A DNA stretch of 64,000 bases from an uncultured Erythrobacter sp. (GTDB lineage: Bacteria; Pseudomonadota; Alphaproteobacteria; Sphingomonadales; Sphingomonadaceae). Numbering within the stretch: position 1 is the stretch's first letter; each line of letters starts with the position of its first letter. Below, piece after piece: positions 1 to 7,450 of the stretch. Location: assembly GCA_947503275.1 (NCBI GenBank), contig CANNCZ010000001.1:806001-870000 (forward strand), written 5' to 3'. The notes beneath the pieces were generated by a model. It had not been told where the DNA came from. It was given only the letters and a program-made list of their open reading frames with translations, and ran no database searches. The translations under genes and the position numbers were made by a program.

Positions 1-2
1 GT

Positions 3-545
3 TGTGCGATCCTTGATCGCAATGTCCGCACGCTTGATATCCCGATGCTTACTGTCGGCCTGGTTCAGGGTGCGGCGCTTGGCGGCGGGTTTGAGGCGCT
101 GTTGTCGTTCGATTACATCATCGCAGAACGCCAATCGACTTTTGGTCTGCCTGAAATCATGTTCGGACTGTTCCCCGGAATGGGTGCGCATGCGTTCCTC
201 TCGCGTAAGTTGGGTAGCGCGATGGCAGACCGGATTATCGTTTCGAACGAAACCTTTACCGCAGAACAGATGTATGACCTTGGCCTTGTTCACGCGCTGG
301 CGGAGCCCGGTGAAGGGGTCAGTGCTGTGCGTGACTTCATCAAGAAATCTGACCGGCGGCATGCGGGGCTTGTTGGGTCGCGTCGCGCGATCAAACAGGT
401 TTGGAAGCTTGAATTGGCAGAGCTGAACCGCATTACGGAACTGTGGGCGGATACCGCTTTGGAACTGCGAGAGCAGGACTTGCGTGTCATGAACCGGCTC
501 GTTTCGGCGCAAGAGCGTGTTGCTGACCGGATTGCCGCGGCCTGA
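3..545 (+). CDS. rpfF: RpfF-like DSF synthase (crotonase family), 5' end missing
   Basis: This is the C-terminal 180 residues of a crotonase-fold protein; the reading frame is open at the left edge, so the start lies outside the window. The segment GGGFEALLS, followed 20 residues later by LPEIMFGLFPGMGA, matches RpfF, which makes the cis-2-unsaturated diffusible signal factor from acyl-ACP. The two catalytic glutamates of RpfF (E141 and E161 in Xanthomonas) correspond here to fragment residues 31 and 51, with the same spacing. The tail with RITELWADTALEL and VMNRLVSAQ is also RpfF-like and not typical of ordinary enoyl-CoA hydratases. The gene ends 12 bp from the convergent zapE gene. RpfC, RpfG or RpfB partners are not visible. 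The family call is fairly firm; actual DSF production is inferred. Confidence 0.8.
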   Translation, partial: CAILDRNVRTLDIPMLTVGLVQGAALGGGFEALLSFDYIIAERQSTFGLPEIMFGLFPGMGAHAFLSRKLGSAMADRIIVSNETFTAEQMYDLGLVHALAEPGEGVSAVRDFIKKSDRRHAGLVGSRRAIKQVWKLELAELNRITELWADTALELREQDLRVMNRLVSAQERVADRIAAA

Positions 546-557
546 TCCGTTGCCGGG

Positions 558-1664
558 CTAGTGCTCGGCTCCGTGGCCCATCGCCATATACTCATCGCTC
601 TGCATTTCGTTGAGGCGGCTTGCCGTGCGTTCGAACTCAAAACTCCCATCGCCTGCATTGTAGAGCGCATCGGGCGTCGCATTGGCGGTCGCGAACAGCT
701 TCACCCGGTGCTCGTACAGCGCATCAATCAGCGTCACGAACCGCGCCGCCTCGTTGCGCTGATCCGGTCCCATCTGCGGGATCCCGACGATGATCACTGT
801 GTGGAATGCGCGCGCAATCGCAAGGTAATCTGGTGCACCGCGCGCCTCTCCACACAGCCGTTTAAAGCTGAATACGCCCACACCCTTCAACGACTTAGGC
901 ACATGCATCGACCGTTTCGCCCCAATCGCCAGCTCACCCGAAGGCACATTGGCGGCATCCTCCGGGTCAAAGTCGGTAAGCCTGAAGAACACCTCGCGCA
1001 CTTTCGCCGTCGCTTCATCGCCAATCGGCGTGTGCCAGCTGGGCATGTCACCAATTCTGTCGAGCCGATAGTCCGTGGGGCCATTCAACCCTACGACTTC
1101 AAGTTCCTCAGATATCAAATCGATAAAGGGTAGAAAATGCTCTCGGTTTAATCCGTCTTTGTAGAGGTCACTGGGCGGTCTGTTTGACGTTGTGACGATC
1201 GTCACGTCCTGCTCGCGGATCAGATGCGTGAACAGACGGCTCATGATCATTGCATCGGCGGAGTTGTTCACCACCATCTCATCAAAGGCGAGCACGCGCA
1301 GATTGTGCGCAAGCTTGGCTGCGACCGGAGGGATCGGATCGCCTTCATGCGTCTGACGAGCCAGGCGCATTTCCTCATGCACCTCTTGCATAAATGCATG
1401 GAAGTGGACCCGGCGTTTCTCCGGGATGCTCAGCCGCTCGTGGAACAGGTCCATCAGCATCGACTTCCCGCGCCCGACGCCGCCCCACATATACACCCCT
1501 TGAGGCCGCGTCTGTTTGCGGGCGAAGAGCTGGGCTAGCAAACCGCCGGGCTGCTCCGCTTCCAACTCTTTTTGCAGCACATCTAACCGTACAGCTGCGC
1601 GTCTCTGATCGGGGTCTGCGCGCAGCTCTCCGCGAGCGATTAGCTTTTCGTAGCGCGCAAGCAT
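558..1664 (-). CDS. zapE: Cell division protein ZapE (AFG1-like ATPase)
   Basis: A 368-residue P-loop ATPase of the AFG1/ZapE family, a cytoplasmic protein that acts at the Z-ring in proteobacteria. The Walker A motif GGVGRGKS is at residues 61-68, followed by MLMDLF. The Walker B region LAFDEM is at about 125-130, followed by the family-typical SADAMIMSRLF. A sensor-like TTSNRPPSDLYKDGL follows. Length is usual for the family. It is the last gene of a tight minus-strand group sdhB-thioesterase-zapE: its ATG lies 3 bp beyond the thioesterase stop codon, so translation is probably coupled. In many alphaproteobacteria zapE follows the sdh genes and precedes mdh; here it runs convergently into an RpfF-like gene instead. 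Confidence 0.93.
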   Translation of the reverse strand: MLARYEKLIARGELRADPDQRRAAVRLDVLQKELEAEQPGGLLAQLFARKQTRPQGVYMWGGVGRGKSMLMDLFHERLSIPEKRRVHFHAFMQEVHEEMRLARQTHEGDPIPPVAAKLAHNLRVLAFDEMVVNNSADAMIMSRLFTHLIREQDVTIVTTSNRPPSDLYKDGLNREHFLPFIDLISEELEVVGLNGPTDYRLDRIGDMPSWHTPIGDEATAKVREVFFRLTDFDPEDAANVPSGELAIGAKRSMHVPKSLKGVGVFSFKRLCGEARGAPDYLAIARAFHTVIIVGIPQMGPDQRNEAARFVTLIDALYEHRVKLFATANATPDALYNAGDGSFEFERTASRLNEMQSDEYMAMGHGAEH

Positions 1665-1667
1665 CGC

Positions 1668-2132
1668 CTAAGCCGCTCGCGGTTTCATCTTGCGCACGAT
1701 CCCCGAATAGCTCGCAACCACCTCATCATCTTGCAGGGCTTGCCCTCGGATGAAGACCAGCTTTCCGGTTTCGCGCACGATCTCGTTCACCGCATCCAGT
1801 GGCTTTGTTGGATCACCGCCGCCCACGAACTGCGTTGACATCTCAAGCGTCACTGAAGGGCCAGCATTCCCGCTGCCGATTGTATGCATCGTTGTAAACA
1901 TCGAAATGTCGATGAGAGCCAGCGTCACCGCGCCATGGATGATGCCTTGCAGGTTTTCATGTCGACGCTCCGGGAACATGCGCAATCGCGCTTTCCCATC
2001 GTGATCGAGCCGCGTGATCAACCGCCCCATAACCGCGCCGTTGAACAGCGTTTCGTCTTTGAGGTTCCAATGTCGCCAACCCGGGTTCTCCGGATCGGGA
2101 CCATGTTCGAATACGTCTTCTGAAAGCGCCAT
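1668..2132 (-). CDS. PaaI-family hotdog thioesterase
   Basis: A 154-residue single-domain hotdog protein of the PaaI/YigI type, expected to hydrolyse acyl-CoA or aryl-CoA thioesters in the cytoplasm. The core motif NLQGIIHGAVTLALID (about residues 60-75) carries the HGG/HGA turn and the acidic residue typical of this clade. The following SVTLEMSTQFVGG strand and the C-terminal VASYSGIVRKM also fit. The true substrate cannot be read from sequence. It lies between sdhB (10 bp upstream) and zapE (3 bp downstream), so it is probably co-transcribed with both. Confidence 0.85.
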   Translation of the reverse strand: MALSEDVFEHGPDPENPGWRHWNLKDETLFNGAVMGRLITRLDHDGKARLRMFPERRHENLQGIIHGAVTLALIDISMFTTMHTIGSGNAGPSVTLEMSTQFVGGGDPTKPLDAVNEIVRETGKLVFIRGQALQDDEVVASYSGIVRKMKPRAA

Positions 2133-2142
2133 GACAGCGCCC

Positions 2143-2925
2143 TTAGATCGCGCGTTCGGCCATCATCTTCTTGGTCTCTGCGATAGCCTTTGCGGGCGAG
2201 AGACCCTTGGGGCACACATTCGCGCAGTTCATGATGGTGTGGCAGCGATAGAGGCGGAAGGGGTCTTCCAATTCGTTCAGCCGCTCACCCGTCATCTCAT
2301 CCCGGCTGTCTGCCAGCCAGCGATAGGCTTGCAACAGGATTGCGGGGCCCAAGAATTTGTCCGAGTTCCACCAGTATGATGGGCACGATGTCGAGCAGCA
2401 CGCGCACAGAATGCACTCATAAAGACCGTCCAGTTTCTCGCGTTGCTCGGGCGTTTGCAGGCGTTCTTTGCCACTTGGCGTGGGGCTGACCGTTTGCAGC
2501 CATGGGCGGATCGACGCGTATTGCGCGTAGAAATGCGTGAAGTCCGGCACCAGATCCTTGATCACATCCATATGGGGCAGTGGAGTGATGCGGATCTCGC
2601 CTTTGAGGTCCTCAATCGCGGTGGTGCAGGCAAGGCCGTTTTTGCCGTTCAGGTTCATCGAGCAAGAACCGCAGATGCCCTCACGGCAAGACCTGCGAAA
2701 CGTCAGCGTCGGGTCGATTTCGTTCTTAATCTTGAACAACGCGTCCAGAACCATCGGGCCACATTCGTCCAAGTCGAGCTCGAACGTGTCATAGCTGGGA
2801 TTCTTGCCGCTATCGGGATCATAGCGATAGACTTTGAACGACTTCACACGCTTTGCGCCGTCGGCTTTATGCTTCTTGCCGTCTTTGCGGATGGTTGAAT
2901 TCTTCGGAAGGGTGAAAGTCGCCAT
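2143..2925 (-). CDS. sdhB: Succinate dehydrogenase iron-sulfur subunit
   Basis: A 260-residue SdhB of complex II, carrying electrons from the flavoprotein SdhA to quinone at the inner membrane. The 2Fe-2S cysteines are seen at C80, C85, C88 and C100 (motif CREGICGSC). The second domain has [11 protein letters not shown], giving 4Fe-4S ligands at C171, C174 and C177 and the start of the 3Fe-4S set at C181. [15 protein letters not shown] follows. All ligands are present. The usual upstream neighbours sdhC, sdhD and sdhA are absent: upstream is a 338 bp intergenic region and then a divergent SDR gene. sdhB therefore has its own promoter region and heads the group with a thioesterase and zapE. 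Confidence 0.97.
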   Translation of the reverse strand: MATFTLPKNSTIRKDGKKHKADGAKRVKSFKVYRYDPDSGKNPSYDTFELDLDECGPMVLDALFKIKNEIDPTLTFRRSCREGICGSCSMNLNGKNGLACTTAIEDLKGEIRITPLPHMDVIKDLVPDFTHFYAQYASIRPWLQTVSPTPSGKERLQTPEQREKLDGLYECILCACCSTSCPSYWWNSDKFLGPAILLQAYRWLADSRDEMTGERLNELEDPFRLYRCHTIMNCANVCPKGLSPAKAIAETKKMMAERAI

Positions 2926-3263
2926 TACATCGTGATCCCTGATTGCCCCTGTAACCTACTTAGCGTTCTCGCTATCTGAGGCAAGGTGCCTTGTGCCCTT
3001 GAGTGTTGCGGTGTTTGTGCGAAGCGATGCATTGCAGTCAATCGCGCGTCTATGTTCGGGGGTCGTGTTACACACAAGGGTGCGCGTTCGTGATACTGCC
3101 ATGCTGCGCAACCTTGCAAAATTTCTCGCTTTTCCGGTTTTTTTGCCAATTTTGGTGTCAACTTCCAAAAAACCTCCGTTTTTCAGCATTCAGCCACCGG
3201 CCCTCCAAGCACCATTTTGCGATCACAAGGGAACTTACCAAGGGCTCTTGCGCTCTACTGCGC
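2926..3263. other. Divergent intergenic region between sdhB and an SDR gene
   Basis: This 338 bp region separates two divergently transcribed genes and should hold the promoters of both. No convincing protein-coding gene lies here; the open frames that cross it are extensions of the SDR frame or shadows. It is visibly more AT-rich in its right half. The one clear structure is an inverted repeat at 3136-3174, listed separately. No confident -35/-10 pair or known operator could be assigned by eye. Confidence 0.6.
3136..3174. repeat. Inverted repeat in sdhB/SDR divergent region
   Basis: GGTTTTTT at 3136-3143 is perfectly complementary to AAAAAACC at 3167-3174. Within the 23-base interval is a second small palindrome, CCAATTTTGG (3146-3155). 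It lies about 210 bp upstream of sdhB and 90 bp upstream of the SDR start. It could be a leader hairpin or a protein-binding site. The long A/T arms make chance occurrence plausible. Confidence 0.4.
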
Positions 3264-3995
3264 ATGAACGAAGCAGGAAAATGGCCTAGAACCGCTGCGA
3301 TCTTTGGCAGCACGGGCGGGATCGGGCAGGCGCTGTGCACACAATTGGCACAGGGCGGATGCGAGCAAATTTATGCCGGGTCACGCACGGGCGCGGCATC
3401 GGGGCCATCGATCCAACCCTTCGTTTTTGACCTTTTAGACGAAGACAGCATCGCCGCCGCTGCCGGCTTGATGAAGGCGGACCCTCCTCAGCTTGTGATT
3501 GTCGCAACGGGCGCGCTGACTTTAGCTGATGGGACCGGACCAGAGAGGACGCTGAAACGGATTGATCCCGCTGCCATGGCAAAGGTGCTCGCGATCAACA
3601 CAATTGGCCCCGCGATGATCGCCAAACATATGCTGCCTATGATGCCGCGCGACCGCCGGTTCGTTTTCGCCGCTTTGAGCGCGCGGGTCGGGTCGATTTC
3701 CGACAATGGTCTGGGTGGATGGCATTCCTATCGCGCATCGAAAGCCGCGCTCAATATGCTGCTTAAGAATTTCGCCGTGGAGATGGCGCGCTCCCATCCT
3801 GACGGTGTCATTGCGGGCCTGCATCCGGGCACAGTGGACAGCGCATTGTCTGAGCCGTTTCAAAAGGGCCTGCCTGATGGGCAACTGACAAAGCCAGCAG
3901 ATGCGGCGGTAAATTTGCTTGGTGTCTTGGCCGCGCTTAACCCTGCAGATAGCGGGAAAGTATTCGATTTCGCGGGCGTCGAAGTGCCCGCCTAG
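3264..3995 (+). CDS. SDR-family NAD(P)-dependent oxidoreductase (CsgA/C-factor-like)
   Basis: A 243-residue short-chain dehydrogenase/reductase. The dinucleotide-binding motif GSTGGIG is at residues 15-21. The catalytic set is a Ser in AALSARVGS (about 139) and YRASK at 156-160. The C-terminal half (LHPGTVDSALSEPF) resembles the C-factor/CsgA-like SDR group. The frame is open for 261 bp further upstream, but the similarity to SDRs begins just before the Rossmann motif, so I chose the ATG at 3264; its ribosome-binding site is weak. The stop codon shares the palindrome CTAG with the stop of the convergent ATP-grasp gene. The substrate is unknown. Confidence 0.85.
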   Translation: MNEAGKWPRTAAIFGSTGGIGQALCTQLAQGGCEQIYAGSRTGAASGPSIQPFVFDLLDEDSIAAAAGLMKADPPQLVIVATGALTLADGTGPERTLKRIDPAAMAKVLAINTIGPAMIAKHMLPMMPRDRRFVFAALSARVGSISDNGLGGWHSYRASKAALNMLLKNFAVEMARSHPDGVIAGLHPGTVDSALSEPFQKGLPDGQLTKPADAAVNLLGVLAALNPADSGKVFDFAGVEVPA

Positions 3996-5011
3996 ATCAA
4001 CCCATGCCTCTGCAGCCCCTCAGCCAGCAGCGTCTCGATCAACTGCTCCTGAGTCCACCCGGCCATAGTTGCGGCGCGCCCGAACACCTTTTCTGACCAC
4101 AGATTGCAGTTGAGATTGAGTTCTAGGAAGGTGACCTCGCCGGTTTCCTCATTCACGCGGAACTCAAATCGTCCATAATCAAACGGGAGATACTCCTCCC
4201 AGCATTTAGCGGTTAGATCGGCGATCACGTCGACCAGCGGTCCCTCGGTAAAGGGATCGAGCGAGTATTTCTGACTGCGGTCGACCAAATCACGTTTCTC
4301 GTAATAGGTACGCAGATGTGACGGATCAGCCTGACGGAATATCAACATGGGCAGGATTTGCGGCTGCCCATTGATCGTGACCACGGGCACTTCAACGTCG
4401 CTGCCATCCAAAAAGGGTTCAACAATCGCATCTTGGCCGCCATTGGCAGGGTCGTCGTGAATGCGCTTTACCGCTGCCGCAACACCATCCCAATCGCATG
4501 CATCTTCGACGCCCCAACTCGCCGAGGAATTGTTCGGCTTGACCACGTAGCGCGTCCCTTGGGGCAGTTTGTCACGCGTAATCGGAGCACCTTTGCGGTA
4601 AACCGCCCATGGAGCGGTCGGTATCCCCGCGTCTCTCGCTGCCATTTTCGCAAGGTGCTTATCATCGGAAAGCCCGCGCAGGATCGGGTTTGCGCCCAGA
4701 TAGGGCAGGCCCGCACGCTCACACAGCAACGGCACCAGCATCTCCGAGTTAAAGAACCCGGCGCGATTGAGCAGCGGGAACACAAAGTCGATTCCCTCAG
4801 GAGGGTCGAAAAGAATATCATGCGTTTCGCTGATCGTGAGGTTCAGGCCCATTCCCTCAAGCATCTCTCGCATTTCGCGGTGATAGCGTGCGTGATTGCC
4901 GTCGATTGGGTGAATATCGCCTTCCCAAAGGGCATTCTTAGCCAGAAACAAAATGTTCAGCTTACCCTTGGCCTCTTCGGGTATCTTCAATGGAGTAAGC
5001 GCGTTCGCCAT
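3992..5011 (-). CDS. ATP-grasp ligase, D-Ala-D-Ala ligase-like
   Basis: A 339-residue protein with the ATP-grasp fold, related to D-alanine-D-alanine ligases but not a canonical Ddl. An N-terminal Rossmann-like domain (about 18-120) is followed by the ATP-binding lysine in RYVVKPNNSS (K158), the adenine-site segment VEPFLDGSDVEVPVV (around E198), and the metal-binding signature FLELNLNCN (E297, N299, N301). Enzymes of this type join a carboxylate to an amine through an acyl-phosphate. The substrate is not evident. It is divergent from a PLP-fold enzyme gene across about 150 bp, which suggests shared control and perhaps a shared pathway. An AGG ribosome-binding site precedes the ATG. Confidence 0.82.
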   Translation of the reverse strand: MANALTPLKIPEEAKGKLNILFLAKNALWEGDIHPIDGNHARYHREMREMLEGMGLNLTISETHDILFDPPEGIDFVFPLLNRAGFFNSEMLVPLLCERAGLPYLGANPILRGLSDDKHLAKMAARDAGIPTAPWAVYRKGAPITRDKLPQGTRYVVKPNNSSASWGVEDACDWDGVAAAVKRIHDDPANGGQDAIVEPFLDGSDVEVPVVTINGQPQILPMLIFRQADPSHLRTYYEKRDLVDRSQKYSLDPFTEGPLVDVIADLTAKCWEEYLPFDYGRFEFRVNEETGEVTFLELNLNCNLWSEKVFGRAATMAGWTQEQLIETLLAEGLQRHGLI

Positions 5012-5161
5012 GTGTCTTTACCTGATCTGTGCGACATGTTTTGCCGGGCGCTCTAGGGGGAAGGGCGTCTGGGCGCCAGTTCATTTTTACAGGGTTCTCT
5101 TCGCGGTGCTCTTTGTCTAAGGGCGGATACAGGGGGCAGTGGAGCGCGTTGGCACGCAAAG

Positions 5162-6664
5162 TTGAACGCGCATGGCTCACTTTGGCTTTGGGATCAGGCA
5201 ATCACTCAAAACCCTTTTAATCGACCAGCATGCGAGATCGGTCCGCGTGAGGATCACCTTGTCACATTGCTGACCGGTGGCGGTGATGCACGGATCACGC
5301 TGAATGCGGATACCGGCCTCAACAAATACCTCTCCGCCCCCTATCCGCGCGATGTGATCGCCTATTCGTCTTCGACCGTGAGCGACATTTCGGCAAAGGC
5401 TTTTGCGCATGTGGGGGGCATTGATTGCGCTCAGGATTACGGCGATTGGTTAGCGTCCTTATCGAACCGGATTCGCTCAGCTTACTCCGTAGGCGAAGAC
5501 GCTGATCTGGTTTTTGCCCCCTCTGGAACAGACCTTGAATATGTCGCGTTGGCGGCGGTTTTGGGGAAGGGTGTGTGCGGTGTGCACAATATCCTATTGG
5601 GCGCAGATGAGATCGGTAGTGGCTGTGTGCACTCGGCGGTCGGTCGCTATTTTGCCGGTGAGACGGCATTGGGGCGCAAGACCGTGCCCGGCACGGACGT
5701 TGAGGGACTAGGCCCTGTCACCATGGTTGATGTTCCAGTGCGATGCGGGGCAGGCATGGCAAAGGACGGCACCGCGATCGTGGCCGCGATGGGCCAAGAG
5801 ATTGAGGCGGCAGTGGCAGCGGGTAAGCATTGCCTTGTCCATGGTGTGCATGGCTCGAAAACCGGACTGGTGCTGCCCGGACTGTCTGAGATCGATGCGT
5901 TGCAGGCTCAATTTGGTGGTGCTGTGACTTTCGTTATCGACGCCTGCCAGGCGCGCATCACCAGCGAGGCGATTGAGGAATATCTGTCGCGTGGGGCGAT
6001 TGTGTTGATGACCGGGTCCAAGTTTATCGGCGCGCCGCCCTTCAATGGTTGGGCGATGGTGCCGCGCGATTTGGTCGTGCAGGCCGCCCCTTTGCCAAAG
6101 GGCTTTCGCACAATCTTCCGCCGCGCAGAATGGCCGATGGGTTGGGCAGGACAGGATATTTTGCCAGACACTGCAAACCCTTCGCTTGCACTGCGATTAG
6201 AAGCGGCAATGTTCGAACTGGACCGGTTTCAGCGCATCCCAATGGATCAGGTTGAAGCGATCATTGCCGCCTTTGAAACCGCGCTGTGGACCGGTCTTAT
6301 AAAGCCGCTGGGCGTGTCGCGGGTCAATGCAGGCGATATTGACGATTTTGTCGAGCAAGCGTTGCCCATCGAAATGCGCACTTTGGCGACTTTGAATGTT
6401 AGCGGCTTGCCTGGCCTTGCGACGTTTGATGAGGCGCAAGAAGTGCACCGGCGTTTGGCGCTTAACGGCATTCGCCTTGGCCAACCGGTTAAATGTGTGG
6501 CGCGGGAAAGCGGGTGGGGTGGAACCTTGCGCATCGGCTTTTCGATGCCCCAGCTTAGCGAATGGGCGACGCTTCCCATCTCCGAAGTGCAAGCTTTGAT
6601 CGAGGCGGACATGCGACAAATCACGGACGTTTTGCAAGAAATACTCGCTCTTCAGACCGGTTAG
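5162..6664 (+). CDS. PLP-dependent fold-type I enzyme of unknown function
   Basis: A protein of about 500 residues with the layout of a fold-type I PLP enzyme. A phosphate-loop candidate APSGTDLEY lies at 119-127. The aspartate that would contact the pyridine nitrogen is in VIDACQ (D260). The likely Schiff-base lysine is in TGSKFIGAPPFNG (K287), comparable to SxHK in cysteine desulfurase-like enzymes. I do not recognise a named family member and the reaction is not predictable. The TTG start is uncertain: the frame is open upstream, and a second TTG at 5267, just before the conserved-looking TGGGDARITL, is an alternative. It is divergent from the ATP-grasp ligase and followed after 84 bp by a methyltransferase. 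Confidence 0.72.
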   Translation: MNAHGSLWLWDQAITQNPFNRPACEIGPREDHLVTLLTGGGDARITLNADTGLNKYLSAPYPRDVIAYSSSTVSDISAKAFAHVGGIDCAQDYGDWLASLSNRIRSAYSVGEDADLVFAPSGTDLEYVALAAVLGKGVCGVHNILLGADEIGSGCVHSAVGRYFAGETALGRKTVPGTDVEGLGPVTMVDVPVRCGAGMAKDGTAIVAAMGQEIEAAVAAGKHCLVHGVHGSKTGLVLPGLSEIDALQAQFGGAVTFVIDACQARITSEAIEEYLSRGAIVLMTGSKFIGAPPFNGWAMVPRDLVVQAAPLPKGFRTIFRRAEWPMGWAGQDILPDTANPSLALRLEAAMFELDRFQRIPMDQVEAIIAAFETALWTGLIKPLGVSRVNAGDIDDFVEQALPIEMRTLATLNVSGLPGLATFDEAQEVHRRLALNGIRLGQPVKCVARESGWGGTLRIGFSMPQLSEWATLPISEVQALIEADMRQITDVLQEILALQTG

Positions 6665-6748
6665 CGCAACGCATTGTCATTAAACCGTTTGCTTTTTGTC
6701 ACAATCGGTTAGGATGCTCTTCGACCGCACGGTAAGGGAGAGGCGGCA

Positions 6749-7384
6749 ATGGGTTTGGGTGATTGGTATGATGCGCATGTGATGCCGCGCCTTATCCGCT
6801 GTGCATGCGGGACGGGGCAGGTGATGAAGCGCCGTTCTGCCATCGTGCCACTGGCGCGCGGCGATGTGTTTGAACTGGGCTGCGGCGGCGGCATCAATCA
6901 CGAATTTTACGATACTGACGCGGTCAAATCCTATGCCGGGATCGACCCGCATGGCCCGTTGCTCGACAGCGCTCGCGAAGCGGCCAAGGTCAAAGGCTGG
7001 CCCGCCGATATGAGACAGGCATCGGGTGAGGATATCCCGTTCCCTGACAGCTTCTTTGATACCGTCGTGTGCACATTTACCTTGTGCTCGGTTGATGATC
7101 CCAAACAGGTCCTGTCCGAGATGCGGCGTATCTTGCGGCCCGGTGGTCAGGCGCTGTTCCTTGAACATGGTCGCGCACCCGACACCGACATCGCCAAGTG
7201 GCAGGACCGGATTGAGCCTGTTTGGAAACGGCTTGCGGGGGGCTGTCATTTGACCCGCCCTATCGGGTCAGCTTTCCGCGGGGCGGGGTTTGAGGTTGAG
7301 CCATTGGGGCAGGGCTATCTGCCCAAAGCGCCCAAATTTGCGATGTGGAACGAATGGGGCGTCGCGCGCCGACCCGGTCTATAA
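6749..7384 (+). CDS. Class I SAM-dependent methyltransferase, METTL7-like
   Basis: A 211-residue cytoplasmic methyltransferase. The SAM-binding motif FELGCGGGIN is at 41-50, with the acidic ribose ligand in YAGIDPHG, motif IPFPDSFFDTVVCTF, and the post-motif ILRPGGQALFLEH. The C-terminal part (WKRLAGGCHLTRP) resembles eukaryotic METTL7/TMT1 proteins and their bacterial UbiE-type relatives, some of which methylate thiols or lipids. A good Shine-Dalgarno AGGGAG precedes the ATG. It follows the PLP-fold gene on the same strand after 84 bp. The substrate is unknown. A strong hairpin follows the stop codon. Confidence 0.85.
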   Translation: MGLGDWYDAHVMPRLIRCACGTGQVMKRRSAIVPLARGDVFELGCGGGINHEFYDTDAVKSYAGIDPHGPLLDSAREAAKVKGWPADMRQASGEDIPFPDSFFDTVVCTFTLCSVDDPKQVLSEMRRILRPGGQALFLEHGRAPDTDIAKWQDRIEPVWKRLAGGCHLTRPIGSAFRGAGFEVEPLGQGYLPKAPKFAMWNEWGVARRPGL

Positions 7385-7393
7385 GATGGAAAA

Positions 7394-7421
7394 GGGAGAC
7401 ACCGCCTAAGCGCTGCCTCCC
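7394..7421. terminator. Bidirectional terminator hairpin between methyltransferase and rne
   Basis: A 12-position stem with two mismatches and a 4-base loop: GGGAG (7394-7398) pairs with CTCCC (7417-7421), and the stem continues inward through CA/TG and CGC/GCG to the loop CTAA (7406-7409). It sits between the convergent stop codons of the methyltransferase (7384) and rne (7451). On the minus strand it is followed by a short T-rich run; on the plus strand, T-rich sequence follows about 15 bases later. Placement and symmetry support use by both genes. Confidence 0.6.
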
Positions 7422-7450
7422 TCTCTCAATTCAGTTGTTTTTCCGCTGGC

